Source: Petrolisthes cinctipes
Taxonomy: Eukaryota > Arthropoda > Malacostraca > Decapoda > Porcellanidae
Reading direction: 5' to 3'
Length of the DNA stretch: 64,000 nucleotides
NCBI GenBank assembly: GCA_033782935.1
Contig: JAWQEG010000470.1
Coordinates: forward strand, 2,294,001-2,358,000
Below the pieces are notes generated by a model that did not search any database, was not told the DNA's origin, and worked only from the letters and a program-made list of their open reading frames with translations. Below, in pieces: positions 1 to 11,953 of this stretch (the stretch's first letter is position 1; every line of letters starts with the position of its first letter). Made by a program: the position numbers and the translations under genes.

Positions 1-1861
1 ATTCAGGCTCAAAACACCCAAAAATTCGATATTTTTTAGTCGCAGAAGCGATCTGTACATGCCTACTCAGTGCTAGAATATTTTCAAAATATAGGCCCAA
101 AACATGCTAAAAATTAATATTTTGGGTGCCAAAAGTCGATATGTGCATGCATCTTCTGTACCCGTTTATATCTTAAATTCAGGCTCAAAACACTCGAAAA
201 TTGGATATTTTTGTGTCCCAGAAGCGATCTGTACATGACTACTCCGTGTTAGAGTATTTTCAGAATACAGGCCCAAAACTTGCAAAAAATCGATATTTTG
301 GGTGCCCAAAGTCGATATGTGCATGCATCTTCTGTACCTGTTTATATCTCAAATTAAGGCTCATAACACCCAAAAATTCAATATTTTAGGGTCCCAGAAG
401 CAATCTGTACATGCCTACTCCTTGTTAGTATGTTTTCAAGATACAGACCCAAAACATGCTCAAAATCGATATTTCAGGTGCAAAAAGTCGATATGTGCAT
501 GCATCTTCAGTACCCGTTTATATCTCAAATTCAGGTTCAAACAACCTTTAAATCAATATTTTTGGGTCCCAGAAGCGATCTGTACATGTCTACTCAGTGC
601 TGGAATGTTTTCAAAATATAGGCTCAAAACATGCTAAAAATTGATGTGTTAGGTGTCCAAAGTCGATATGTGCATGCATCTTCTGTACCCGTTTATATTT
701 AAAATTCAGGCTCAAAACACCCGAAAGCTCGATATTTTTGGGCCCCAGAAGCGATCTGTACATGCCTACTCAGTACTGGAATGTTTTCAAAATATAGGTT
801 CAAAACATGATATAAATCGATATTTTAAGTGTCTAAAGTCGATATGTTCATGAATCTTCTGTAATCGTTTATATCTCAAATTCAGGCTCAAAACACCCGA
901 GAATTCGATATTTTTTGGTCCCAGAAGCGATCTGTACATGCCTACTCTCTGTTAGAGTATTTTCAAAATACAGGCCCAAAACATGCTGAAAATCGATATT
1001 TTAGGTGCACATAGTCGATATGTGTATGCATCTTCTGTATCCGTTTATATCCCAAATTCAGGCTCAAAACACCCGAAAATTCGATATTTTTGGGTCCCAG
1101 AAGCAACCTGTACATGCCTACTTAGTGCTAGAATATTTTCAAAATATAGGCCCAAAACGTGGTAAAAATCGATACTTTGGGTGCCCAAAGTCGATATGTA
1201 CATGCATCTTCTGTACCCGTTTATATCTCAAATTCAGGCTCAAAACACCCGAAAATTCGATATTTTTGGGTCCCAGAAGCGATCTGTACACGCCTCCTCC
1301 TTGCTAGAATGTATTCAAGATACAGACCCAAAACATGCTCAAAATCGATATTTTAGGTGGAAAACGTCGATATGTGCATGCATCTTCAGTACCCGTTTAT
1401 ATCTCAAATTCAGGCTCAAAACCCCCGAAAATTCAATACTTTTGGGTCCCAGAAGTAATCTGTACATGCCTACTCAGTTCTAGAATGTTTTCAAGATACA
1501 GACCCAAAACATGCTCAAAATCGATATTTTAGGTGCAAAAAGTCGATATGTGCATGCATCTTCAGTACCCGTTTATATCTCAAATTCAGGCTCAAAACAC
1601 CCGAAAATTCAATATTTTTTGGTCCCAGAAGCAATCTGTACATGCCTACTCAGTGCTAGAATGTTTTCAAAATATAGGCTCAAAACATGCTAAAAATCGA
1701 TATTTTAGGTGCAAAAGTCGATATGTGCATGCCTCTTCTGTACCCGTTGATATCTCAAATTCAAGCTTAAAACACCCGAAAATTCGATATTTTTGGGTCC
1801 CAGAAGCGATCTGTACATGCCTACTCTGTGTTAGAGTATTTTCAAAATGTAGGCCCAAAAC

Positions 1862-2563
1862 ATGCTGAAAATCGATATTTTAGGTGCCCAAAGTCAATAT
1901 GTGAATGCATCTTCTGTACCCGTTTATATCCCAAATTCAGGCTCAAAACACCCAAAAATTCGATATTTTTTAGTCGCAGAAGCGATCTGTACATGCCTAC
2001 TCAGTGCTAGAATATTTTCAAAATATAGGCCCAAAACATGCTAAAAATTAATATTTTGGGTGCCAAAAGTCGATATGTGCATGCATCTTCAGTACCCGTT
2101 TATATCTCAAATTAAGGCTCATAACACCCAAAAATTCAATATTTTAGGGTCCCAGAAGCAATCTGTACATGCCTACTCCTTGTTAGTATGTTTTCAAGAT
2201 ACAGACCCAAAACATGCTCAAAAACGATATTTCAGGTGCAAAAAGTCGATATGTGCATGCATCTTCAGTACCCGTTTATATCTCAAATTCAGGTTCAAAC
2301 AACCTTAAATTCAATATTTTTGGGTCCCAGAAGCGATCTGTACATGTCTACTCAGTGCTGGAATGTTTTCAAAATATAGGCTCAAAACATGCTAAAAATC
2401 GATATTTTAGGTGCAAAAGTCGATATGTGCATGCCTCTTCTGTACCCGTTGATATCTCAAATTCAAGCTTAAAACACCCGAAAATTCGATATTTTTGGGT
2501 CCCAGAAGCGATCTGTACATGCCTACTCTGTGTTAGAGTATTTTCAAAATGCAGGCCCAAAAC
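1862..2563 (+). repeat. 702-bp (four-monomer) block found only in copy 1
   Basis: Upstream of this block copy 1 and copy 2 are 11,953 bp apart; downstream they are 11,251 bp apart. The block's content is a shortened version of 3266-3970. Bases 1862-2044 match 3266-3448, including the TTTTTTAGTCGC variant, and 2188-2379 match 3768-3959, including the rare CTCAAAAACGATATTTCAGG. One 176-bp monomer present at the source (about 3464-3640) is missing. The flanks 1667-1858 and 2369-2560 are near-identical at 702 bp spacing, so the exact breakpoints can slide between about 1680 and 1895. Confidence 0.82.
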
Positions 2564-2585
2564 ATGCTGAAAATCGATATTTTAG

Positions 2586-3287
2586 GTGCCCAAAGTCAAT
2601 AAGTGTATGCATCTTCTGTACCCTTTTATATCTCAAATTCAGGCTCAAAACACCCGAAAATTCGATATTTTTGGGTCCCAGAAGCAATATGAACATGTCT
2701 ACTTAGTGCTAAAATATATTGAAGATATAGGCCCAAAACATGCTAAAAATCGATATTATAGGTGCAAAAGTCGATATGTGCATGCATCTTCTGTACCCGT
2801 TTATATCTCAAATTCAGGCTCAAAACACCCGAAAATTCGATATTTTTGGGTCCCAGATGCGATCTGTACATGCCTACTCCGTGTTAGAGTATTTTCAAAA
2901 TACAGCCCCAAAACATGCTGAAAATCGATATTTTAGGTGCCCAAAGTCAATAAGTGTATGCATCTTCTGTACCCTTTTATATCTCAAATTCAGGCTCAAA
3001 ACATCCGAAAATTCGATATTTTTGGGTCCCAGAAGCAATATGAACATGTCTACTTAGTGCTAAAATATATTGAAGATATAGGCCCAAAACATGCTAAAAA
3101 TCGATATTATAGGTGCAAAAGTCGATATGTGCATGCATCTTCTGTACCCGTTTATATCTCAAATTCAGGCTCAAAACACCCGAAAATTCGATATTTTTGG
3201 GTCCCAGAAGCGATCTGTACATGCCTACTCCGTGTTAGAGTATTTTCAAAATACAGCCCCAAAACATGCTGAAAATCGATATTTTAG
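2586..3287 (+). repeat. Tandem duplication of a 351-bp monomer pair, copy 1
   Basis: Bases 2586-2936 and 2937-3287 are near-identical two-monomer units. Each holds the AAGTCAATAAGTGTATGC variant, the GCAATATGAACATG variant, CTAAAATATATTGAAG and a 175-bp monomer with GGTGCAAAAGTCG (one A fewer than usual). The unit length is 351 rather than 352 because of that missing base. The same doublet is present in copy 2, but the related block at 9669-11953 has only one unit (11550-11900), so the duplication predates the large repeat and postdates the split from that block. Confidence 0.87.
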
Positions 3288-3338
3288 GTGCCCAAAGTCA
3301 ATATGTGAATGCATCTTCTGTACCCGTTTATATCCCAA

Positions 3339-5097
3339 ATTCAGGCTCAAAACACCCAAAAATTCGATATTTTTTAGTCGCAGAAGCGATCTGTACATGC
3401 CTACTCAGTGCTAGAATATTTTCAAAATATAGGCCCAAAACATGCTAAAAATTAATATTTTGGGTGCCAAAAGTCGATATGTGCATGCATCTTCTGTACC
3501 CGTTTATATCTTAAATTCAGGCTCAAAACACTCGAAAATTGGATATTTTTGTGCCCCAGAAGCGATCTGTACATGACTACTCCGTGTTAGAGTATTTTCA
3601 GAATACAGGCCCAAAACTTGCAAAAAATCGATATTTTGGGTGCCCAAAGTCGATATGTGCATGCATCTTCTGTACCCGTTTATATCTCAAATTAAGGCTC
3701 ATAACACCCAAAAATTCAATATTTTAGGGTCCCAGAAGCAATCTGTACATGCCTACTCCTTGTTAGTATGTTCTCAAGATACAGACCCAAAACATGCTCA
3801 AAAACGATATTTCAGGTGCAAAAAGTCGATATGTGCATGCATCTTCAGTACCCGTTTATATCTCAAATTCAGGTTCAAACAACCTTAAATTCAATATTTT
3901 TGGGTCCCAGAAGCGATCTGTACATGTCTACTCAGTGCTGGAATGTTTTCAAAATATAGGCTCAAAACATGCTAAAAATCGATGTGTTAGGTGTCCAAAG
4001 TCGATATCTGCATGCATCTTCTGTACCCGTTTATATTTAAAATTCAGGCTCAAAACACCCGAAAGTTCGATATTTTTGGGCCCCTGAAGCGATCAGTACA
4101 TGCCTACTCAGTACTGGAATGTTTTCAAAATATAGGCTCAAAACATGATATAAATCGATATTTTAAGTGTCTAAAGTCGATATGTTCATGAATCTTCTGT
4201 AATCGTTTATATCTCAAATTCAGGCTCAAAACACAAGAGAATTCGATATTTTTTGGTCCCAGAAGCGATCTGTACATGCCTACTCTCTGTTAGAGTATTT
4301 TCAAAATACAGGCCCAAAACATGCTGAAAATCGATATTTTAGGTGCACATAGACGATATGTGTATGCATCTTCTGTATCCGTTTATATCCCAAATTCAGG
4401 CTCAAAACACCCGAAAATTCGATATTTTTGGGTCCCAGAAGCAACCTGTACTTGCCTACTTAGTGCTAGAATATTTTCAAAATATAGGCCCAAAACGTGG
4501 TAGAAATCGATACTTTGGGTGCCCAAAGTCGATATGTACATGCATCTTCTGTACCCGTTTATATCTCAAATTCAGGCTCAAAACACCCGAAAATTCGATA
4601 TTTTTGGGTCCCAGAAGCGATCTGTACACGCCTACTCCTTGCTAGAATGTATTCAAGATACAGACCCAAAACATGCTCAAAATCGATATTTTAGGTGCAA
4701 GAAGTCGATATGTGCAAGCATCTTCTGTACCCGTTTATATCTCAAATTCAGGCTCAAAACACCTGAAAATTCAATATTTTTCGTTCCCAGAAGCTATCTG
4801 TACATGCCTACTCAGTGCTGGAATGTTTTCAAAATATAGGCTCAAAACATGATAAAAATCGATATTTTAAGTGTCTAAAGTCGATATGTTCATGTATCTT
4901 CTGTACCCGTTTATATCTCAAATTCAGGCTCAAAACACCCAAAAATTCGATATTTTTGGGTCCCAGAAGCGATTTGTACATGCCTACTCTTTGCTAGATC
5001 GTTTTCAAGATACAGACCCAAAACATGCTCAAAATCGATGTTTTAGGTGCAAAAAGTCGATATATGCATGAACCTTCAGTACCCGTTTATATCTCAA
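3339..5097 (+). repeat. Sub-block U2 of copy 1 (1,759 bp, 10 monomers)
   Basis: The block opens with the TTTTTTAGTCGC variant and is matched base for base in order by 14590-16348. It includes a string of distinctive monomers: GGATATTTTTGTGCCCC near 3541, the CAACCTTAAATTC monomer near 3880, ATCGATGTGTTAGG near 3979 and the ATAAATCG monomer near 4150. The same run of variants is found in U1 (201-1000) and in 9869-10700, so U2 is a shortened relative of U1. Confidence 0.78.
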
Positions 5098-5469
5098 ATT
5101 CAGGCTCAAAACACCCGAAAATTCAATATTTTTAGGTCCCAGAAGCGATCTGTGCATGCCTACTCAGTGCTAGAATGTTTTTAAAATATAGGCCCAAAAC
5201 ATGCTAAAAATCAATATTTTGGATGCCAAAAGTCGATATGTGTATGCATCTTCTGTACCCGTTTATTTCTTAAATTCAGGCTCAAAACACTCAAAAATTG
5301 GATATTTTTTGGTCCCAGAAGCGATCTGTACATGACTACTCCGTGTTACAGTATTTTCAGAATACAGGCCCAAAACATGCTAAAAATCGATATTTTGGGT
5401 GCCCAAAGTCGATATGTGCATGCATCTTCTGTACCTGTTTATATCTCAAATTAAGGCTCATAACACTCA

Positions 5470-6110
5470 AAAATTCAATATTTTTGGGTCTCAGAAGCAA
5501 TCTGTACATGCCTAGTCCTTGCTAGAATGTTTTCAAAATATACGCCCAAAACATGCTAAAAATCGATATTTTAGGTGCAAAAAGTCGATATGTGAATGTA
5601 TCTTCTGTACCCGTTTATATCTCAAATTCAGGCTCAAAACACACGAAAATTCGATATTTTTGTGTCGAAGATGCAATCTGTACATGACTACTCCGTGTTA
5701 GAGTATTTTCAGAATACAGGCCCAAAACATGCTGAAAATCGATATTTTAGGTGTCCAAAGTCGATATGTGCATGCATCTTCGGTACCCGTTTATATCTCA
5801 AATTCAGGCTCAAAACAACCGAAAATTCGATATTTTGGGGTCCCAGAAGCGATCTGTACATGCATACTCAGTGCTGGAAAGTTTTCAAAATATAGGCCCA
5901 AAACATTAAAAAATCGATATTTTAAGTGTCTAAAGTCGATATGTTCATGCATCTTCTGTACCCGTTTATATTTAAAATTCAGGCTCAAAACACCCGAAAA
6001 TTCGATATTTTTGGGTCCCAGAAGCGATCTGTACATGCCTACTCCCTGTTAGAGTATTTTCAAAATACAGGCCCAAAACATGCTGAAAATCGATATTTTA
6101 GGTGCACAAA
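5470..6110 (+). repeat. Local repeat inside U3, first unit (spacing 1,408 bp = 8 monomers)
   Basis: Bases 5470-6110 match 6878-7518, exactly eight 176-bp monomers apart. Shared rare variants are GGGTCTCAGAAGCAATCTG, GCCTAGTCC, TATACGCCC, the CACACGAAAATTCG monomer, CATCTTCGGTACCCG and AACATTAAAAAATCG. The match fades after about 6110, where this unit has GTGCACAAAGTCG and the other GTGCCCAAAGTCA. The same pair exists in copy 2 (about 16721 and 18129). Confidence 0.8.
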
Positions 6111-6877
6111 GTCGATATGTGTATGCATCTTCTGTATCCGTTTATATCCCAAATTCAGGCTCAAAACACCCGAAAATTCGATATTTTTGGGTCCCAGAAG
6201 CGATCTGTACATGCCTACTTAGTGCTAGAATATTTTCAAAATATAGGCCCAAAACGTGGTAAAAATCGATACTTTGGGTGCCCAAAGTCGATATGTACAT
6301 GCATCTTCTGTACCCGTTTATATCTCTAATTCAGGCTCAAAACACTCGAAAATTCGATATTTTGGGGTCCCAGAAGCGATCTGTACACGCCTACTCCTTG
6401 TTAGAATGTATTCATGATACAGACCCAAAACATGCTCAAAATCGATATTTTAGGTGCAAGAAGTCGATATGTGCATGCATCTTCAATACCGGTTTATATC
6501 TCAAATTCAGGCTCAAAACACCCGAAAATTCAATATTTTTCGTTCCCAGAAGCGATCTGTACATGCCTACTCAGTGCTGGAATGCTTTCAAAATATAGGC
6601 TCAAAAACATGATAAAAATCGATATTTTAAGTGTCTAAAGTCGATATGTTCATGTATCTTCTGTACCCGTTTATATCTCAAATTCAGGCTCAAAACACCC
6701 GAAAATTCGATATTTTTGGGTCCCAGAAGTGATTTGTACATGCCTACTCTTTGCTAGAATGTTTTCAAGATACAGAACCTTAGCATGCTCAAAATCGATA
6801 TTTTAGGTGCATAAAGTCAAAATGTGCATGCATCTTCACTACCCGTTTATATCTCAAATTCAGGCTCAAAACACCCG

Positions 6878-7518
6878 AAAATTCAATATTTTTGGGTCTC
6901 AGAAGCAATCTGTACATGCCTAGTCCTTGCTAGAATGTTTTCAAAATATACGCCCAAAACATGCTAAAAATCGATATTTTAGGTGCAAAAAGTCGATATG
7001 TGAATGTATCTTCTGTACCCGTTTACATCTCAAATTCAGGCTCAAAACACACGAAAATTCGATATTTTTGTGTCCTAGAAGCGATCTGTACATGACTACT
7101 CCGTGTTAGAGTATTTTCAGAATACAGGTCCAAAACATGCTGAAAATCGATATTTTAGGTGTCCAAAGTCGATATGTGCATGCATCTTCGGTACCCGTTT
7201 ATATCTCAAATTCAGGCTCAAAACACCCGAAAATTCGATATTTTGGGGTCCCAGAAGCGATCTGTACATGCCTACTCAGTGCTGGAAGGTTTTCAAAATA
7301 TAGGCCCAAAACATTAAAAAATCGATATTTTAAGTGTCTAAAGTCGATATGTTCATGCATCTTCTGTACCCGTTTATATTTAAAATTCAGGCTCAAAACA
7401 CCCGAAAATTCGATATTTTTGGGTCCCAGAAGCGATCTGTACATGCCTACTCCCTGTTAGAGTATTTTCAAAATACAGGCCCAAAACATGCTGAAAATCG
7501 ATATTTTAGGTGCCCAAA
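6878..7518 (+). repeat. Local repeat inside U3, second unit
   Basis: This is the partner of 5470-6110. Differences are mostly single bases, for example GTCCTAGAAGCGATCTG here against GTCGAAGATGCAATCTG there, and GTTTACATC against GTTTATATC. Directly upstream sits the odd monomer with GTCAAAATGTGCATGC (6816), which is the likely source sequence for the patch in copy 2. Confidence 0.8.
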
Positions 7519-9668
7519 GTCAATATGTGTATGTATCTTCTGTACCTGTTTATATCTCAAATTAAGGCTCATAACACCCAAAAATTCGATATTTTTGGGT
7601 CCCAGAAGCAATCTGTACATGCCTACTCCTTGCTAGTATGTTTTCAAGATACAGACCCAAAACATGCTCAAAATCGATATTTCAGGTGCAAAAAGTCGAT
7701 ATGTGCATGCATCTTCAGTACCCGTTTATATCTCAAATTCAGGTTCAAACACCCGAAAATTCAATATTTTTGGATCCCAGAAGCGATCTGTACATGCCTA
7801 CTCAGTGCTGGAATGTTTTCAAAATATAGGCTCAAAACATGATAAATATCGATATTTTAGGTGTCCAAAGTCGATATGTGCATCAATCTTCAGTACCCGT
7901 TTATATCTCAAATTCAGGCTCAAAACACCCGAAAATTCGATATTTTTGGGTCCCAGAAGCGATCTGTGCATGCCTACTCAGTGCTAGAATGTTTTCAAAA
8001 TATAGGCTCAAAACATGCTAAAAATCGATATTTTAGGTGTCTAAAGTAGATATGTGCATGCATCTTCTGTACCCGTTTATATCTCAAATTCAGGCTCAAA
8101 ACACCCGAAAATTCAAAATTTTGGGGTCCCAGAAGCGATCTGTACATGCCTACTCAGTGCTGGAATGTTTTCAAAATATAGGCCCAAAACAATAAAAAAT
8201 CGATATTTTAAGTGTCTAAATTCGATATGTTCATGCATCTTCTGTACCCGTTTATATTTAAAATTCAGACTCAAAACACCCGAAAATTCGAAATTTTTGG
8301 GTCCCAGAAGCGATCTGTACATGCCTACTCCCTGTTAGAGTATTTTCAAAATACAGGCCCAAAACATGCTGAAAATCGATATTTTAGGTGCACAAAGTCG
8401 ATATGTGTATGCATCTTCTGTATACGTTTATATCCCAAATTCAGGCTCAAAACTCCCGAAAATTCGATATTTTTGGGTCGCAGAAGCGATCTGTACACGC
8501 CTACTCCTTGCTAGAATGTATTTAAGATACAGACCCAAAACATGCTCAAAATCGATATTTTAGGTGCAAGAAGTCGATATGTGCATGCATCTTCAGTACC
8601 CGTTTATATCTGAAATTCAGGCTCAAAACACCCGAAAATTCAATATTTTTCGTTCCCAGAAGCTATCTGTACATGCCTACTCAGTGCTGGAATGTTTTCA
8701 AAATATAGGCTCAAAACATGATAAAAATCGATATTTTTAGTGTCTAAAGTCGATATGTTCATGCATTTTCTGTACCCGTTTATATCACCAATTCAGGCTC
8801 AAAATCCCCGAAAATTTGATATTTTTGGGTCCAAGAAGCGATCTGTACATGCCTACTCCCTGTTTGAATATTTTCAAAATACAGGACCAAAACATGCTGA
8901 AAATCGATATTGTAGGTACACAAAGTCAATATGTGTATGCATCTTCTGTATCCTTTTATATCCCAAATTCAGGCTCAAAATACCCGAAAATTCGATATTT
9001 TTTGGTCCCATAAGCGATCTGTACATGCCTACGTAGTGCTATAATATTTTCAAAATATAGGCCCAAAACGTGCTAAAAATCGATATTTTGGGTGCAAAAA
9101 GTCGATATGTGCATGCATCTTCAGTACCCGTTTATATCTCAAATTCTGGCTCAAAACACCCGAAATTCGATTTTTTTTGGTCCCAGAAGGGATCTGTACA
9201 TGCCTACTCAGTGCTAGAATGTTTTCAAAATATAGGCTCAAAACATGCTAAAAATCGATATTTTAGGTGTCTAAAGTCGATATTTGCATGCCTCTTCTGT
9301 ACCCGTTTATATCTCAAATTCAGGCTCAAAACACCCGAAAATTCGATATTTTTGGGTCCCAGAAGCGATCTGTACATGCCTACTCTGTGTTAGAGTATTT
9401 TCAAAATGCAGGCCGAAAACATGCTGAAAATCGATATTTTAGGTGCCCAAAGTCAATATGTGTATGTATCTTATGTACCCTTTTATATCTCAAATTCAGG
9501 CTCAAAACACCCGAAAATTCGATATTTTTGGGACCCAGAAGCAATATGAACATGTCTACTTAGTGCTAAAATATATTGAAGATATAGGCCCAAAACATGC
9601 TAAAAATCGATATTTTAGGTGCAAAAGTCGATATCTGCATGCATCTTCTGTACCCGTTTATATCCCAA

Positions 9669-11953
9669 ATTCTGGCTTAAAACACCCAAAAATTCGATAT
9701 GTTTTGCTCGCAGAAGCGATCTGTACATGCCTACTCAGTGCTAGAATATTTTCAAAATATAGGCCCAAAACATGCTAAAAATCAATATTTTGGGTGCCAA
9801 AAGTCGATATGTGCATGCATCTTCTGTACCCGTTTATATCTTAAATTCAGGCTCAAAACACTCGAAAATTGGATATTTTTGTGTCCCAGAAGCGACCTGT
9901 ACATGACTACTCCGTGTTAGAGTATTTTCAGAATACTGGCCCAAAACATGCTAAAAATCGATATTTTGGGTGCCCAAAGTCGATATGTGCATGCATCTTC
10001 TGTACCTGTTTATATCTCAAATTAAGGCTCATAACACCCAAAAATTCGATATTTTTGGGTCCCAGAAGCAATCTGTACATGCCTACTCCTTGCTAGTATG
10101 TTTTCAAGATACAGACCCAAAACATGCTCAAAATCGATATTTCAGGTGCAAAAAGTCGATATGTGCATGCATCTTCAGTACCCGTTTATATCTCAAATTC
10201 AGGTTCAAACAACCTTAAATTCAATATTTTTGGGTCCCAGAAGCGATCTGTACATGTCTACTCAGTGCTGGAATGTTTTCAAAATATAGGCTCAAAACAT
10301 GCTAAAAATCGATGTGTTAGGTGTCCAAAGTCGATATGTGCATGCATCTTCTGTACCCGTTTATATTTAAAATTCTGGCTCAAAACACCCGAAAGTTCGA
10401 TATTTTTGGGTCCCAGAAGCGATCTGTACATGCCTACTCCGTACTGGAATGTTTTCAAAATATAGGCTCAAAACATGATATAAATCGATATTTTAAGTGT
10501 CTAAAGTCGATATGTTCATGAATCTTCTGTAATCGTTTATATCTCAAATTCAGGCTCAAAACACCCGAGAATTCGATATTTTTGGGTCCCAGAAGCGATC
10601 TGTACATGCCTACTCTCTGTTAGAGTATTTTCAAAATACAGGCCCAAAACATGCTGAAAATCGATATTTTAGGTGCACATAGTCGATATGTGTATGCATC
10701 TTCTGTATCCGTTTATATCCCAAATTCAGGCTCAAAACACCCGAAAATTCGATATTTTTGGGTCCCAGAAGCAACCTGTACATGCCTACTTAGTGCTAGA
10801 ATATTTTCAAAATATAGGCCCAAAACGTGGTAAAAATCGATACTTTGGGTGCCCAAAGTCGATATGTACATGCATCTTCTGTACCCGTTTATATCTCAAA
10901 TTCAGGCTCGAAACACTCGAAAATTCGATATTTTTGGGTCCCAGAAGCGATCTGTACATGCCTACTCCTTGCTAGAATGTATTCAAGATACAGACCCAAA
11001 ACATGCTCAAAATCGATATTTTAGGTGGAAAACGTCGATATGTGCATGCATCTTCAGTACCCGTTTATATCTCAAATTCAGGCTCAAAACACCCGAAAAT
11101 TCAATACTTTTGGGTCCCAGAAGTAATCTGTACATGCCTACTCAGTTCTAGAATGTTTTCAAGATACAGACCCAAAACATGCTCAAAATCGATATTTTAG
11201 GTGCAAAAAGTCGATATGTGCATGCATCTTCAGTACCCGTTTATATCTCAAATTCAGGCTCAAAACACCCGAAAATTCAATATTTTTTGGTCCCAGAAGC
11301 AATCTGTACATGCCTACTCAGTGCTAGAATGTTTTCAAAATATAGGCTCAAAACATGCTAAAAATCGATATTTTAGGTGCAAAAGTCGATATGTGCATGC
11401 CTCTTCTGTACCCGTTGATATCTCAAATTCAAGCTTAAAACACCCGAAAATTCGATATTTTTGGGTCCCAGAAGCGATCTGTACATGCCTACTCTGTGTT
11501 AGAGTATTTTCAAAATGCAGTCCCAAAACATGCTGAAAATCGATATTTTAGGTGCCCAAAGTCAATAAGTGTATGCATCTTCTGTACCCTTTTATATCTC
11601 AAATTCAGGCTCAAAACACCTGAAAATTCGATATTTTTGGGTCCCAGAAGCAATATGAACATGTCTACTTAGTGCTAAAATATATTGAAGATATAGGCCC
11701 AAAACATGCTAAAAATCGATATTATAGGTGCAAAAGTCGATATGTGCATGCATCTTCTGTACCCGTTTATATCTCAAATTCAGGCTCAAAACACCCGAAA
11801 ATTCGATATTTTTGGGTCCCAGAAGCGATCTGTACATGCCTACTCCGTGTTAGAGTATTTTCAAAATACAGGCCCAAAACATGCTGAAAATCGATATTTT
11901 AGGTGCCCAAAGTCAATATGTGAATGCATCTTCTGTACCCGTTTATATCCCAA
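9669..11953 (+). repeat. Sub-block U4 (2,285 bp, 13 monomers)
   Basis: This block closes the large repeat. It matches the start of copy 1 at 9,668 bp spacing (653 with 10321, 983 with 10651, 1533 with 11201) and U1 of copy 2 at 2,285 bp spacing (10321 with 12606, 11706 with 13991). It carries a single 351-bp unit where U1 has two. From about 10212 it no longer matches the sequence after 21462, so this is where the large repeat closes on itself. Confidence 0.82.

Larger units (their letters stand above)
1..3338 (+). repeat. Sub-block U1 of copy 1 (3,338 bp, 19 monomers)
   Basis: The opening variant TTTTTTAGTCGCAG recurs at the start of the next block (3339) and at 11954 and 14590, with a diverged version (GTTTTGCTCGCAG) at 9669 and 20920. 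U1 here is 702 bp longer than its counterpart 11954-14589 (2,636 bp, 15 monomers), and that in turn is 351 bp longer than the 2,285-bp version at 9669-11953 (13 monomers). The three lengths record successive whole-monomer expansions of one ancestral block. Confidence 0.82.
5098..9668 (+). repeat. Sub-block U3 of copy 1 (4,571 bp, 26 monomers)
   Basis: This is the longest sub-block and is matched at a constant 11,251 bp spacing by 16349-20919. It holds several monomers carrying TTTAAAATTCAGG in place of TCTCAAATTCAGG, and AACATTAAAAAATCG in place of AACATGCTAAAAATCG (5905, 7313, and AACAATAAAAAATCG at 8189). A local eight-monomer repeat lies inside it. One monomer near 9170 carries a run of eight T (CGATTTTTTTTGG) and a shortened CCCGAAATTCG. 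Confidence 0.78.
1..10211 (+). repeat. Large higher-order repeat, copy 1 (5' domain)
   Basis: The block repeats at 11954-21462. Variant monomers follow in the same order, at a constant spacing of 11,953 bp for the start (1 matches 11954) and 11,251 bp from about 2586 on (3339 matches 14590, 5098 matches 16349, 9669 matches 20920). The change of spacing comes from a 702-bp block present only in this copy. Differences elsewhere are scattered single bases, for example T at 6185 against A at 17436. The left edge is cut by the window. On the right, copies part at about 10212, where this copy has CAACCTTAAATTC and the other CACCCGAAAATTC. Confidence 0.92.

Noticed and set aside
5905..5915. AACATTAAAAAATCG monomers as a possible promoter or poly(A) signal
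   Set aside because: This is a recurrent two-base-shorter variant of AACATGCTAAAAATCG found in several monomers in the same place, with no associated transcript feature.
5791..6036. Minus-strand open frames of 69-81 codons (also 7199-7444, 17042-17287, 18450-18695) as evidence for inverted monomers
   Set aside because: The plus-strand landmarks run on through these positions in the usual order; the frames are only the complementary strand of direct repeats.
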